Shown here in pieces: positions 1-6,136 of a stretch of DNA of 7,568 bases. The position numbers and the translations under genes were made by a program. Position 1 is the stretch's first letter. Each line of letters opens with the position of its first letter. The stretch comes from Aestuarierythrobacter sp037968495 (lineage in GTDB: Bacteria; Pseudomonadota; Alphaproteobacteria; Sphingomonadales; Sphingomonadaceae), in assembly GCA_037968495.1 (NCBI GenBank), contig JBBKVP010000030.1:1-7568 (forward strand). Reading direction: 5' to 3'. Under the pieces are notes generated by a model. The model was not told the origin of the DNA and did no database searches. It saw only the letters and a program-made list of their open reading frames with translations.

Positions 1-1005
1 CTCATCAATGCCATCGGCCGCCCTTATGAACTCGCCGAACGCGTGGTCGAAATCTCTGCTTCGCTGGGTATCGCAATTGGCGATCCGGCGGTTCACGGCG
101 GTGATGAACTGCTGCGCCGCGCCGATATGGCGATGTATGAGATGAAGAATGCAGGTCGCGGCGCGTACCACATCTTCGATGATCTTATGTCCAATCGCCA
201 AATTCGCGAAAATTCGATCCGGGTCGAACTGGGAAAGTCACAATTCGATAGCCGCTTTATGCTGCACTATCAGCCGATTGTGGATGCGCGGACTGGCAAA
301 ACCAAAAAGGTCGAAGCGCTTCTGCGCTCGCAAGGCACCGTGCTCGACGGCATTTCTCCGCAGCTGATGGTATCGGTGGCAGAGGACAGTGGCCAGATCG
401 TGCAACTGACCGAATGGACGCTGGACACCGCGTTGCAAGCGGTTGCTCGCTTCCGCCGGCCGGTCGCGGTCAATGTCTCGCCGGTGTATTTCCGCCACGA
501 AAATTTCGCCGAGCGGCTGATTGACCGGCTTATCAGTTCGGGCCAGCCGCCTTCAAATCTTATCGTCGAAGTGACCGAAGGCGTGCTGATCTCCGACATT
601 GTCGGGGCGCGCGAATCCATCGATCTGCTACGCACCGTTGGAATCGAAGTCTATCTCGATGATTTCGGGACTGGCTATTCCTCGCTCAGCTATTTGCAGA
701 ACTTTGAACTCGACGGGATGAAGCTGGACAAGTCCTTCATCCAGCGGTTGGGCCAGAGCGACAAGGCCATCCGGATCATCCGCTCAATGGTGGATTTCAG
801 CCATTCGCTGGGCATGAAGACCGTCATTGAAGGCGTCGAAAGCGAATGGCAGGCGCGGTTGCTGCAATTGCAGGGCTGCGATTACCTGCAAGGCTATGAA
901 CTGGGCGTGCCAATGCCCCTCGATTCCATTGTCGAGCGCATCGCCAGCGAGCGTGAGCAAGAGGAAGAGGAAATCGCAAAGGACAACGCCGGATTGGTCC
1001 GTTGA
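1..1005 (+). CDS. GGDEF-EAL cyclic-di-GMP signalling protein, 3' part (5' end outside window)
   Basis: The reading frame is open from base 1, so this is the C-terminal 334 residues of a longer protein; the GTG at 43 is only an internal codon. The first 60 or so residues are the end of a GGDEF (diguanylate cyclase) domain, recognisable by SLGIA and LLRRADMAMYEMKNAGRG. The GGDEF active-site motif itself lies upstream and cannot be judged. A complete EAL domain follows, from about residue 75 to 315. It has the EALLR signature (bases 313-327), the NVSP asparagine, EVTE (from 568), the DDFGTGYSS loop-6 motif (from 658), the lysine of LDKSF, EGVE and the QGY glutamine. These are the metal-binding and catalytic positions known for EAL phosphodiesterases, so c-di-GMP hydrolysis to pGpG is likely. 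The C-terminal tail is acidic (EREQEEEE). Any sensor or membrane region would be upstream. Dual-domain proteins of this kind control motility and biofilm formation; which activity dominates here is unknown. Confidence 0.93.
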   Translation, partial: LINAIGRPYELAERVVEISASLGIAIGDPAVHGGDELLRRADMAMYEMKNAGRGAYHIFDDLMSNRQIRENSIRVELGKSQFDSRFMLHYQPIVDARTGKTKKVEALLRSQGTVLDGISPQLMVSVAEDSGQIVQLTEWTLDTALQAVARFRRPVAVNVSPVYFRHENFAERLIDRLISSGQPPSNLIVEVTEGVLISDIVGARESIDLLRTVGIEVYLDDFGTGYSSLSYLQNFELDGMKLDKSFIQRLGQSDKAIRIIRSMVDFSHSLGMKTVIEGVESEWQARLLQLQGCDYLQGYELGVPMPLDSIVERIASEREQEEEEIAKDNAGLVR

Positions 1006-1026
1006 CCTGATTGCGTATCTTCATCA

Positions 1027-1050
1027 GCGGACCGGTCAAAGTCGGACCGC
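1027..1050 (+). terminator. Possible hairpin terminator between convergent genes
   Basis: In the 55-bp gap between two convergent stop codons, GCGGACCG (1027-1034) can pair with CGGACCGC (1043-1050). This gives an 8-bp stem with one internal A-A mismatch and an 8-nt loop. The following bases, GTTTGCTTGCT, are only moderately T-rich on the plus strand, and there is no T-run on the minus side. It could serve the GGDEF-EAL gene, but it is not a textbook intrinsic terminator. Confidence 0.3.
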
Positions 1051-1060
1051 GTTTGCTTGC

Positions 1061-2719
1061 TCAGCTCAATACCTCATAGATCAACACCACACCAACTGCG
1101 GCCACCATGGCGGTTGCAACAAGCAGGACATGAGGAAGGCTCAGCGCGTATAATGCGTCGTCGAGCCACGAGGTCAGTCGCAGGATCGGCGGCTTGTACT
1201 GGGGTTTCACCACGAGATCAGGCTCAAAGACCCGGACTGCCCGACGCCCGCTTTCGATAGCGCCCTCAATGCTCCAGATATCCGCCTGCGTTTCGGTATG
1301 CGCGCCCGCCAAAACCAGATTTGGTATCGATGTAGCCTGCGCAGGCCGGTGCGGCCGCGTGTTGGAGGTCGTTACCCACTTGGGTTGTTCAGGCGTAATC
1401 CCGCTCGGGTCGAAATGCCACTCGTGCCAAACCTCTGTCTTGACGATGGGATAGTCCTGCAGGCCTCGCCCGTCGTTCGCCTTGCGGATCATGCAATCCA
1501 GAGCCTCGGAGCTGGCGATTTGGGCAAGTACTTCATCGATGAATTCTTCTTTGGTGCAATTGCGCAGCGGTTTGCCATGCACCACTTCGGGCACGCTCGA
1601 AACGCAGGCGGTGCAGGTCCAGAGCGACTTCACTTCATCACCCAAATCGATCGCCGAGGGCCAGGATTGCTCGCTGGCATAAAGCGTGATGTTAAACGGT
1701 GAATCTGACAGCGCGATGGCGGTGCGGTCACGCGGCCATGCCATTCGTTCGTCAAACGCGATACGGAAGGACACCTGCGTATGCGGGCCATCCTGAATTA
1801 GCGCCGGGAACTTGGCGAGCTGCTCCTCTGCGGCAAGTCGCGGAGTCTTGGCGAGGATTTCTGCGGCGGAGAACGGCGTGTTGGACAGGACATAGATATC
1901 CGCCTGCACCCTAGTTGCTGGCACTACCGTGGCGCCTGTGATCACCTTGCCGTCAAAATCGAAAGATTCGAGCGGCGCTTCCCAGTGAAACGCAACACCG
2001 AGGCTCTCCAGATAGGCGACCCATTTGTCGAACCACACCTCGTTGCTAGGCCCCTTGAGCAGCGACCAGCCGCCCATGGATTTGTGCGACCAGGCGGGGC
2101 CATTTTCATCGGCAGGGTGATGATACTCTGTGCCAGACCGGACATTGCGCCCGAAAAACAAACCGACATGATGCAGCGATGCATAGGGCCAGTCGGAACC
2201 GATCCATGGCCCAAACAAGGCCTTCCAAGTCGCGTGCCCCGTCTTTGTCATGCGCGATTGCCAATAAGCGGCGGCATTGGCGAGGGCGTAGTGGCTCTTT
2301 GATCGGGTGTTGGTCGACCAGACCTTGAGAATGCCCCATCCGAGCGAGATTTTATCCTGCATGGACATGCGAAATGCCTTGGGCTTCTCGAACAGATCGT
2401 CAGTGTCGAAATCTGCATCAACCTTGTCCGGAACGACGGCATATTCCATCGGTCGCGACAGGATGCGATCGTACAAAGTGTCCTCGTCGTCGAAGGGGAT
2501 CTGCTTCAACAAATCGAAGGTGTTGTGATACCATGGGCCGATACCATGCCAGGAATACTCGGTTGGAAGATTGTCCTGCTCGCGCCGATCGCTACGGAAG
2601 AAACCACCGGCGCTGTCATTCAGCTCGTAGACCGATACCTGATAGCCGCGCTTGATGAATTCATGCGCGGCGGCGAGCCCGGCGATGCCGGCCCCAAAAA
2701 TGGCGGCGTGTTTGGACAT
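1061..2719 (-). CDS. FAD-dependent oxidoreductase, phytoene desaturase/amine oxidase-like, with C-terminal membrane helix
   Basis: A 552-residue flavoprotein. The N-terminus has the dinucleotide-binding motif GAGIAG (residues 9-14), with the ribose-binding glutamate at VYE (32) and the following GG (38-39), as in the amine oxidase/phytoene desaturase superfamily. The matching C-terminal FAD segment is at about 467-495 (NLVLAGAHT, then SIEGAIESGRRA). The middle substrate region is unusual: it is rich in Trp, His and Tyr and I cannot assign a substrate. Residues about 529-548 form a hydrophobic helix, so the protein is probably tail-anchored or membrane-associated, which suits a lipid or isoprenoid substrate. 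I chose ATG 2719 because GGGGGA lies 7 nt upstream. An in-frame ATG at 2734 adds five residues (MGDFR) and has a weaker AGG upstream. No carotenoid or hopanoid gene is adjacent, so desaturase, dehydroxylase or other chemistry remains open. It is divergent from moaB and convergent with the EAL gene. Confidence 0.85.
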   Translation of the reverse strand: MSKHAAIFGAGIAGLAAAHEFIKRGYQVSVYELNDSAGGFFRSDRREQDNLPTEYSWHGIGPWYHNTFDLLKQIPFDDEDTLYDRILSRPMEYAVVPDKVDADFDTDDLFEKPKAFRMSMQDKISLGWGILKVWSTNTRSKSHYALANAAAYWQSRMTKTGHATWKALFGPWIGSDWPYASLHHVGLFFGRNVRSGTEYHHPADENGPAWSHKSMGGWSLLKGPSNEVWFDKWVAYLESLGVAFHWEAPLESFDFDGKVITGATVVPATRVQADIYVLSNTPFSAAEILAKTPRLAAEEQLAKFPALIQDGPHTQVSFRIAFDERMAWPRDRTAIALSDSPFNITLYASEQSWPSAIDLGDEVKSLWTCTACVSSVPEVVHGKPLRNCTKEEFIDEVLAQIASSEALDCMIRKANDGRGLQDYPIVKTEVWHEWHFDPSGITPEQPKWVTTSNTRPHRPAQATSIPNLVLAGAHTETQADIWSIEGAIESGRRAVRVFEPDLVVKPQYKPPILRLTSWLDDALYALSLPHVLLVATAMVAAVGVVLIYEVLS

Positions 2720-2726
2720 GCGGAAG

Positions 2727-2732
2727 TCCCCC
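2727..2732 (-). promoter_or_regulatory. Shine-Dalgarno supporting the 2719 start
   Basis: Read on the minus strand this is GGGGGA, 7 nt before ATG 2719 of the FAD oxidoreductase. It overlaps the alternative ATG at 2732-2734, which makes the inner start the more likely one. Confidence 0.5.
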
Positions 2733-2759
2733 ATTGCTTGCCTACGGACAGAACCGACC

Positions 2760-2814
2760 GCGAACCTTTCGCACCCAACTGACTTGGCAGCGTTAACGTT
2801 CCCAATGGGCCATT
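2760..2814. promoter_or_regulatory. Palindrome cluster in the divergent FAD-oxidoreductase/moaB intergenic region
   Basis: Three short inverted repeats sit within 55 bp of the spacer between the two divergent genes. They are GCGAA-CCT-TTCGC (2760-2772), CGTTAACG (2791-2798) and AATGG-G-CCATT (2804-2814). They could be operator sites or part of the promoter region serving both directions. I could not place a convincing -35/-10 pair on either strand. Function is inferred from position only. Confidence 0.2.
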
Positions 2815-2904
2815 ACCCACATCGGCCAGCGGTGCGGATGATAAGCGATGTAAGCCTGCATCTGGATTGGGGGCCCGACTGAGGGTAGTGCTGCGCGACG
2901 AACT

Positions 2905-2910
2905 GGAGGG
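2905..2910 (+). promoter_or_regulatory. Shine-Dalgarno of moaB
   Basis: GGAGGG lies 6 nt before the ATG at 2917, a strong ribosome binding site that fixes the moaB start. Confidence 0.7.
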
Positions 2911-2916
2911 ACGAAA

Positions 2917-3453
2917 ATGGCAGGAATTAATCAGGACCTTGAGTTTCACCCGCTCAAGATTGCAATCGTGACCATCTCGGACACCCGAACCGAAGAGACC
3001 GACACTTCCGGTGCCTATCTTGCAGACAGCCTGGCCTCGGCAGGTCACGAACTGGCGGAACGATCTATCGTGACCGATGATGCGCTAGCCATTGCCGATA
3101 AAATTATGGCGCTGGTCAATGATGCACAGGTCGATGTCATCATCACCACCGGCGGGACAGGGTTCAGCCCTCGCGACGTTACGCCGGAAGCGGTCCGACC
3201 ACTGCTGCGCCGCGAAATGGATGGCTTTGCCGTCCTGTTCCATCTCGCCAGCCAAAAGACCGTCGGGCTTTCGACGATGCAATCTCGCGCACTGGCAGGC
3301 CAGATCGAGGACGGTTTCATTTTCTGCCTGCCGGGATCGACCGGCGCATGCCGCGATGGATGGACACAGGTTTTGCGCGATGAGCTCGACAGTCGGTACA
3401 AGCCCTGCTCGCTCGCTGGCCAGATCCCGCGCCTGCGTGACAAATGCGCATGA
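2917..3453 (+). CDS. moaB: Molybdenum cofactor biosynthesis protein MoaB (MogA/MoaB family)
   Basis: A 178-residue soluble protein of the MogA/MoaB fold, of normal length for the family. These proteins bind molybdopterin, and the active members adenylylate it before molybdate insertion. The N-terminal strand with TISDTRTEETDTSG (residues 19-32) matches the family's conserved SDTR..G..D.SG region. The pterin-binding TTGGTGFSPRDVTPEA signature is at 77-92, and the conserved LPGSTGACRDGW is near 138-149. The start is well supported by GGAGGG 6 nt upstream. The gene overlaps moeA by a few bases and clearly forms an operon with it, so the two products act in consecutive late Moco steps. MoaB and MogA cannot always be told apart by eye. 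MoaB is preferred because of the length and the FSPRDVTPEA form, but adenylyltransferase activity is inferred. Confidence 0.93.
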   Translation: MAGINQDLEFHPLKIAIVTISDTRTEETDTSGAYLADSLASAGHELAERSIVTDDALAIADKIMALVNDAQVDVIITTGGTGFSPRDVTPEAVRPLLRREMDGFAVLFHLASQKTVGLSTMQSRALAGQIEDGFIFCLPGSTGACRDGWTQVLRDELDSRYKPCSLAGQIPRLRDKCA

Positions 3454-4637
3454 TTTCCTTCGATGAAGCGTTCGCCATTGTCTCTGCGCAGGCGCAGCCT
3501 CTGGGGACCGAACCGGTCGACCTTGTCGACGCCTCGGGACGGCGCTTGGCAGAGGATGTCCTTGCAAGGATCGACGCCCCCGACCGCGCCACATCGGCCA
3601 TGGATGGCTATGCTGTGCGCGAACGCGATCTGGCCACGCTTCCGGCAAAACTGGTCGTTGTGCGAGAGAATTTTGCCGGCTCCGTCGATGCGGGCACGAT
3701 CGCAGCGGGCGAGTGTGCGCGAATTTTCACCGGCGCGCCCCTGCCCGCAGGCGCCGATCGCGTAATTGTGCAGGAAGTCGTCAATCGCAGCGACAACTTG
3801 GCAAATTTTGATGCGCCCCTGTCCGAAGCCCGCCACATTCGCGAAAAAGGTTCTGACTTTGCCAAGGGCGACCAGTTGCTCAGTGCCGGTCGCTTGCTCG
3901 ACCCGCGCGCGCTCATTGCGGCAGCTGGAGGTGATCATGCGCAGGTGTCCTGCTGGCGTCAGCCACGGCTGCACTTGCTGTCGACAGGCGACGAATTGGC
4001 ACCGCCCGGCTCTGCCAGAGTGACCCCCGGCGCAATTCCAAACAGCCTATCAGTGGGTATCGCCGCCTTTGCCAGCCAATGGGGAGGACGCTTGCTCGCA
4101 AGCGAGGTCCTGCCGGACTTGCTCAAGGATATGGAGCGGGCAGCGGGAAACGCCCTGAAAGATGCGGATGTGGTCGTGGTCACGGGCGGGGCATCGGTTG
4201 GCGAACGCGATTTCGCCAAAGCCATGTTCGCGCCCTCCGGTCTGGAGTTGCTGTTCGATAAAGTCGCCATGAAGCCGGGCAAGCCGGTCTGGCTGGGCCG
4301 CGCCCAAGGGCGCTTGGTCATGGGCCTCCCGGGCAACCCCACCTCGGCCATGGTCACCGCGCGGCTCCTACTAGCCCCGCTTCTTACCGTCCTCGGTGGC
4401 GGCACGCCCAGCAGCGCCTTAACTTGGCGGAAGCTGCTGTTGAATGGCGAACTCGCCAGCGGCGGACCGCGTGAAACTTTCGTCCGCGCGAGACTGGATG
4501 ACGGGAGAGTATCGCCCCTCGGCAATCAGGAATCGAGTGCGCAGCATACATTGGCGGACGCGGATCTTTTGGTCCGTGTGCCTAGCCACGCACCTGCTCA
4601 CTCCTCGGGTGACCTGGTTGACGTCCTGCCGTTCTGA
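3444..4637 (+). CDS. moeA: Molybdopterin molybdenumtransferase MoeA
   Basis: A 397-residue protein of the gephyrin E-domain family, of usual length. MoeA inserts molybdate into adenylylated molybdopterin to give active Mo-cofactor in the cytoplasm. Visible motifs in order: TSAMDGYAV (residues 50-58, with the functionally important Asp), FTGAPLPAGAD (95-105), REKGSDFAKGD (133-143), STGDEL (180-185) opening the MoCF-like domain, TGGASVGERDF (247-257), KPGKP (277-281) and GLPGNPTSAM (294-303). The C-terminal beta-barrel domain follows. All key family motifs are intact. An inner ATG at 3450 makes a classic ATGA overlap with the moaB stop, while the ATG at 3444 overlaps by 10 bp. Neither has a strong Shine-Dalgarno, which fits translational coupling to moaB. 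The inner start would remove only Met-Arg. Confidence 0.95.
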   Translation: MRMISFDEAFAIVSAQAQPLGTEPVDLVDASGRRLAEDVLARIDAPDRATSAMDGYAVRERDLATLPAKLVVVRENFAGSVDAGTIAAGECARIFTGAPLPAGADRVIVQEVVNRSDNLANFDAPLSEARHIREKGSDFAKGDQLLSAGRLLDPRALIAAAGGDHAQVSCWRQPRLHLLSTGDELAPPGSARVTPGAIPNSLSVGIAAFASQWGGRLLASEVLPDLLKDMERAAGNALKDADVVVVTGGASVGERDFAKAMFAPSGLELLFDKVAMKPGKPVWLGRAQGRLVMGLPGNPTSAMVTARLLLAPLLTVLGGGTPSSALTWRKLLLNGELASGGPRETFVRARLDDGRVSPLGNQESSAQHTLADADLLVRVPSHAPAHSSGDLVDVLPF

Positions 4638-4638
4638 T

Positions 4639-4651
4639 CGCCTAACCTTTG
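4639..4651 (+). repeat. 13-nt direct repeat, copy 1
   Basis: CGCCTAACCTTTG begins two bases after the moeA stop codon. The same 13 bases recur at 4785-4797, 146 bp downstream. Both copies are preceded by GAT, the second with one extra G in between. Confidence 0.6.
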
Positions 4652-4784
4652 CCGTGCAGCCTGAGGATCTTCGACTTGAAGTACGGGTCGGCGCTTCGTC
4701 CCAATCGACGCACACGGCCAGTTGGCAGCATAATTGAACGCAGTTTTCGCCGATGTCGCTTCGCCACCGCGAACACACCGGATG

Positions 4785-4797
4785 CGCCTAACCTTTG
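4785..4797 (+). repeat. 13-nt direct repeat, copy 2
   Basis: An exact second copy of CGCCTAACCTTTG. The 133 bp between the copies shows no inverted termini that would mark an insertion element. Confidence 0.6.
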
Positions 4798-4934
4798 TTT
4801 CGAACCATCGCCCCATTGAATTGGCTGTTGCTGTGCAAGGCGCTGGACAGCCGGTCGCCGCACCTCAGCAAGACCTGAGATAACCTCGGCCAATGTCGCG
4901 CCGTGTCTTAAGAACCCAAAAGAGCTCGGTAAAA

Positions 4935-5021
4935 TGGTGCCCAGCAGAGGACTCGAACCTCCACGCCCTTGCGAGCGCCAGCACCTGAAGCTGGTGCGTC
5001 TACCAATTCCGCCATCTGGGC
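4935..5021 (-). tRNA. tRNA-Leu, anticodon CAG
   Basis: An 87-nt tRNA including an encoded 3' CCA. On the minus strand it has acceptor GCCCAGA, D-arm GCGGAATTGGTAGACGC, and anticodon stem CCAGC/GCTGG around the loop TTCAGGT, which reads anticodon CAG for CUG codons. A long variable arm (CGCTC-GCAA-GGGCG) is the mark of a class II leucine tRNA. The T-arm is GGAGG-TTCGAGT-CCTCT, with a closing G-U pair, and A73 is present as expected for leucine. The 3' acceptor strand is GCTGGGC, so position 7 (A) faces position 66 (G), a mismatch at the base of the stem. Otherwise the fold is canonical and the gene is probably functional. Confidence 0.97.
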
Positions 5022-5068
5022 ACCGGAGCAAGTCAGTCATTCTATGATGTCTTGCGGGTAGGGGCGGG

Positions 5069-5097
5069 CCACTAGCTTGAGGCATGATTCCTGTCAA
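5069..5097 (-). promoter_or_regulatory. Probable tRNA-Leu promoter
   Basis: On the minus strand there is a perfect TTGACA -35 hexamer (plus positions 5092-5097), a 17-nt spacer, and a weak -10, TAGTGG (5069-5074). A GC-rich discriminator (CCCGCCCC) follows, as is common at stringently controlled stable-RNA promoters. It would give a leader of roughly 40 nt before the tRNA 5' end. The -10 matches the consensus at only three of six positions, so this is likely but unproven. Confidence 0.5.
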
Positions 5098-5164
5098 TCG
5101 GAGTTGCATCTGGGATTGCGGGGGAACGCAGCATTGGGCATGGGCGTTATGCAAATAATGAAAC

Positions 5165-5170
5165 AGGTGA
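5165..5170 (+). promoter_or_regulatory. Shine-Dalgarno of the NDUFA9-like gene
   Basis: AGGTGA lies 9 nt before the ATG at 5180 and supports that start. Confidence 0.5.
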
Positions 5171-5179
5171 TCTAAGCGA

Positions 5180-6136
5180 ATGGCGACCAAAGGAACTCTT
5201 GAAGGCAAGCTTGTCGTGCTTCTGGGCGGCAGCGGATTTTTCGGTAAGCACATCGCGCAGGGCCTGCTAGAGCGCGGTGCGCGTTTACGGATTGCCAGCC
5301 GCAATCCCGAGGCGGCCTTTACGCTTAAACCGCTCGCCGATCTGGGGCAGATCCAGTTCGTGCGCTGCGACATCACCAAGCCGGATAGTCTCGCGATGGC
5401 TATGGATGGCGCAGATGCCGCGGTGAACTTGGTCGGCGTGTTCAAGGGTGATCTCGAGGCGATTATGGGCGATGCCGCTGGCAGCGCTGGCAAGGCTGCG
5501 AAGGCAGCGGGTGCCAAGGCATTTGTACAAGTGAGTGCGATTGGTGCGGACCTCGAATCCGACGTTGCTTATGCGCGTGCCAAGGCGCTTGGCGAACGGG
5601 CTGTTCTGTCAGAGTTCCCCAAGGCAACGATCATCCGCCCGCCAGTGCTGTTTGCCGAGGATGACAATTTCATCAATATGTTCGCCAAGCTGATTTCGGC
5701 ATTTCCTGCGCTTCCCGTGTTTGCTCCCGAAGCCAAACTGCAGCCGCTGCATGTTGACGATGCCGCGGAGGCAGTTGTCGCTGCCCTCGAAAGCCCCGCC
5801 AAGCATGGCGGCAAGACCTTCGAGATTGCTGGCCCGACCGTGATGACCATGGCCGAGATCAACCGCAAAATCGCGACCGCACAGAACCGCGGCCGCGCCT
5901 TTATCGAACTGCCAGACTTCATCTCGGAAGCCTTTGCCAGCGCGACCGGCTGGTTACCCTTCGCGCCGATCACCCGCGATCAACTGACCTTGCTGCAACA
6001 GGGCGGCGAGCCTTCGGGCAAGTTCCCCGGTATCGACAAGCTGGGCGTCAGCCCGCGTCCGCTGGAGCTATACCTCGACCGCTGGATGACCCGGTACCGC
6101 AAGCATGGCCGCTTTGGCGCCCGCGCCTCAGGCTAA
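5180..6136 (+). CDS. Complex I NDUFA9 subunit family protein (atypical SDR, NAD(P)H-binding)
   Basis: A 318-residue protein of the atypical short-chain dehydrogenase/NDUFA9-like family. The N-terminal Rossmann motif is GGSGFFG (residues 16-22), followed by a basic IASRNP (38-43) after strand 2, compatible with NADP(H) binding. CDIT (63-66), VNLVGVF (82-88), the SAIGAD segment (119-124) with YARAK (Tyr131, Lys135) and IIRPPVLFAEDDNF (151-164) follow the NDUFA9 pattern. There is no signal peptide and no membrane helix. In mitochondria NDUFA9 is an accessory subunit of respiratory complex I that binds NADPH. Bacterial relatives are thought to assist complex I or act as oxidoreductases, but their reaction is not established. 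No nuo gene is in the window. Its TAA overlaps the stop of the convergent NfeD gene, and the tRNA-Leu gene is divergent upstream. Confidence 0.88.
   Translation: MATKGTLEGKLVVLLGGSGFFGKHIAQGLLERGARLRIASRNPEAAFTLKPLADLGQIQFVRCDITKPDSLAMAMDGADAAVNLVGVFKGDLEAIMGDAAGSAGKAAKAAGAKAFVQVSAIGADLESDVAYARAKALGERAVLSEFPKATIIRPPVLFAEDDNFINMFAKLISAFPALPVFAPEAKLQPLHVDDAAEAVVAALESPAKHGGKTFEIAGPTVMTMAEINRKIATAQNRGRAFIELPDFISEAFASATGWLPFAPITRDQLTLLQQGGEPSGKFPGIDKLGVSPRPLELYLDRWMTRYRKHGRFGARASG

Larger units (their letters stand above)
4638..4934. other. Non-coding interval between moeA and tRNA-Leu
   Basis: About 297 bp with no credible gene. The short open frames here run through the moeA end or the tRNA and have no recognisable protein features. 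The interval contains a 13-nt direct repeat and a small hairpin, CTCAG-CAAGAC-CTGAG (4864-4879), with no T-run. I see no clear terminator for moeA or for the tRNA. Confidence 0.6.

Noticed and set aside
97..111. GGDE in the visible end of the GGDEF domain
   Set aside because: It follows the SLGIA segment, which comes after the real GGDEF loop in this domain, so it is a chance likeness and not the active-site motif.
2847..2862. Hairpin GATGTA-AGCC-TGCATC upstream of moaB, considered as part of a Moco riboswitch
   Set aside because: A single 6-bp stem with one G-U pair is far simpler than the Moco riboswitch fold, and no supporting helices are visible.
3045..3974. Minus-strand 309-codon open frame opposite moaB-moeA
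   Set aside because: It is antisense to two genes with strong family motifs, and its own translation shows no domain.
4652..4784. Small insertion element between the 13-nt repeats
   Set aside because: No terminal inverted repeats or coding content are visible, so an element cannot be claimed; only the repeat is reported.
4598..4816. Minus-strand 72-codon open frame in the moeA-tRNA gap
   Set aside because: It overlaps the moeA 3' end in antisense, is Arg-rich as is typical of shadow frames, and shows no domain or good ribosome binding site.
5134..5161. Possible promoter for the NDUFA9-like gene (TTGGGC with TAATGA)
   Set aside because: The predicted start would fall at or within the Shine-Dalgarno, leaving no usable leader, and both hexamers are poor.
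4642..5517. Minus-strand 291-codon open frame
   Set aside because: It runs through the tRNA-Leu gene and antisense to the NDUFA9-like gene; its composition is that of a shadow frame in GC-rich DNA.
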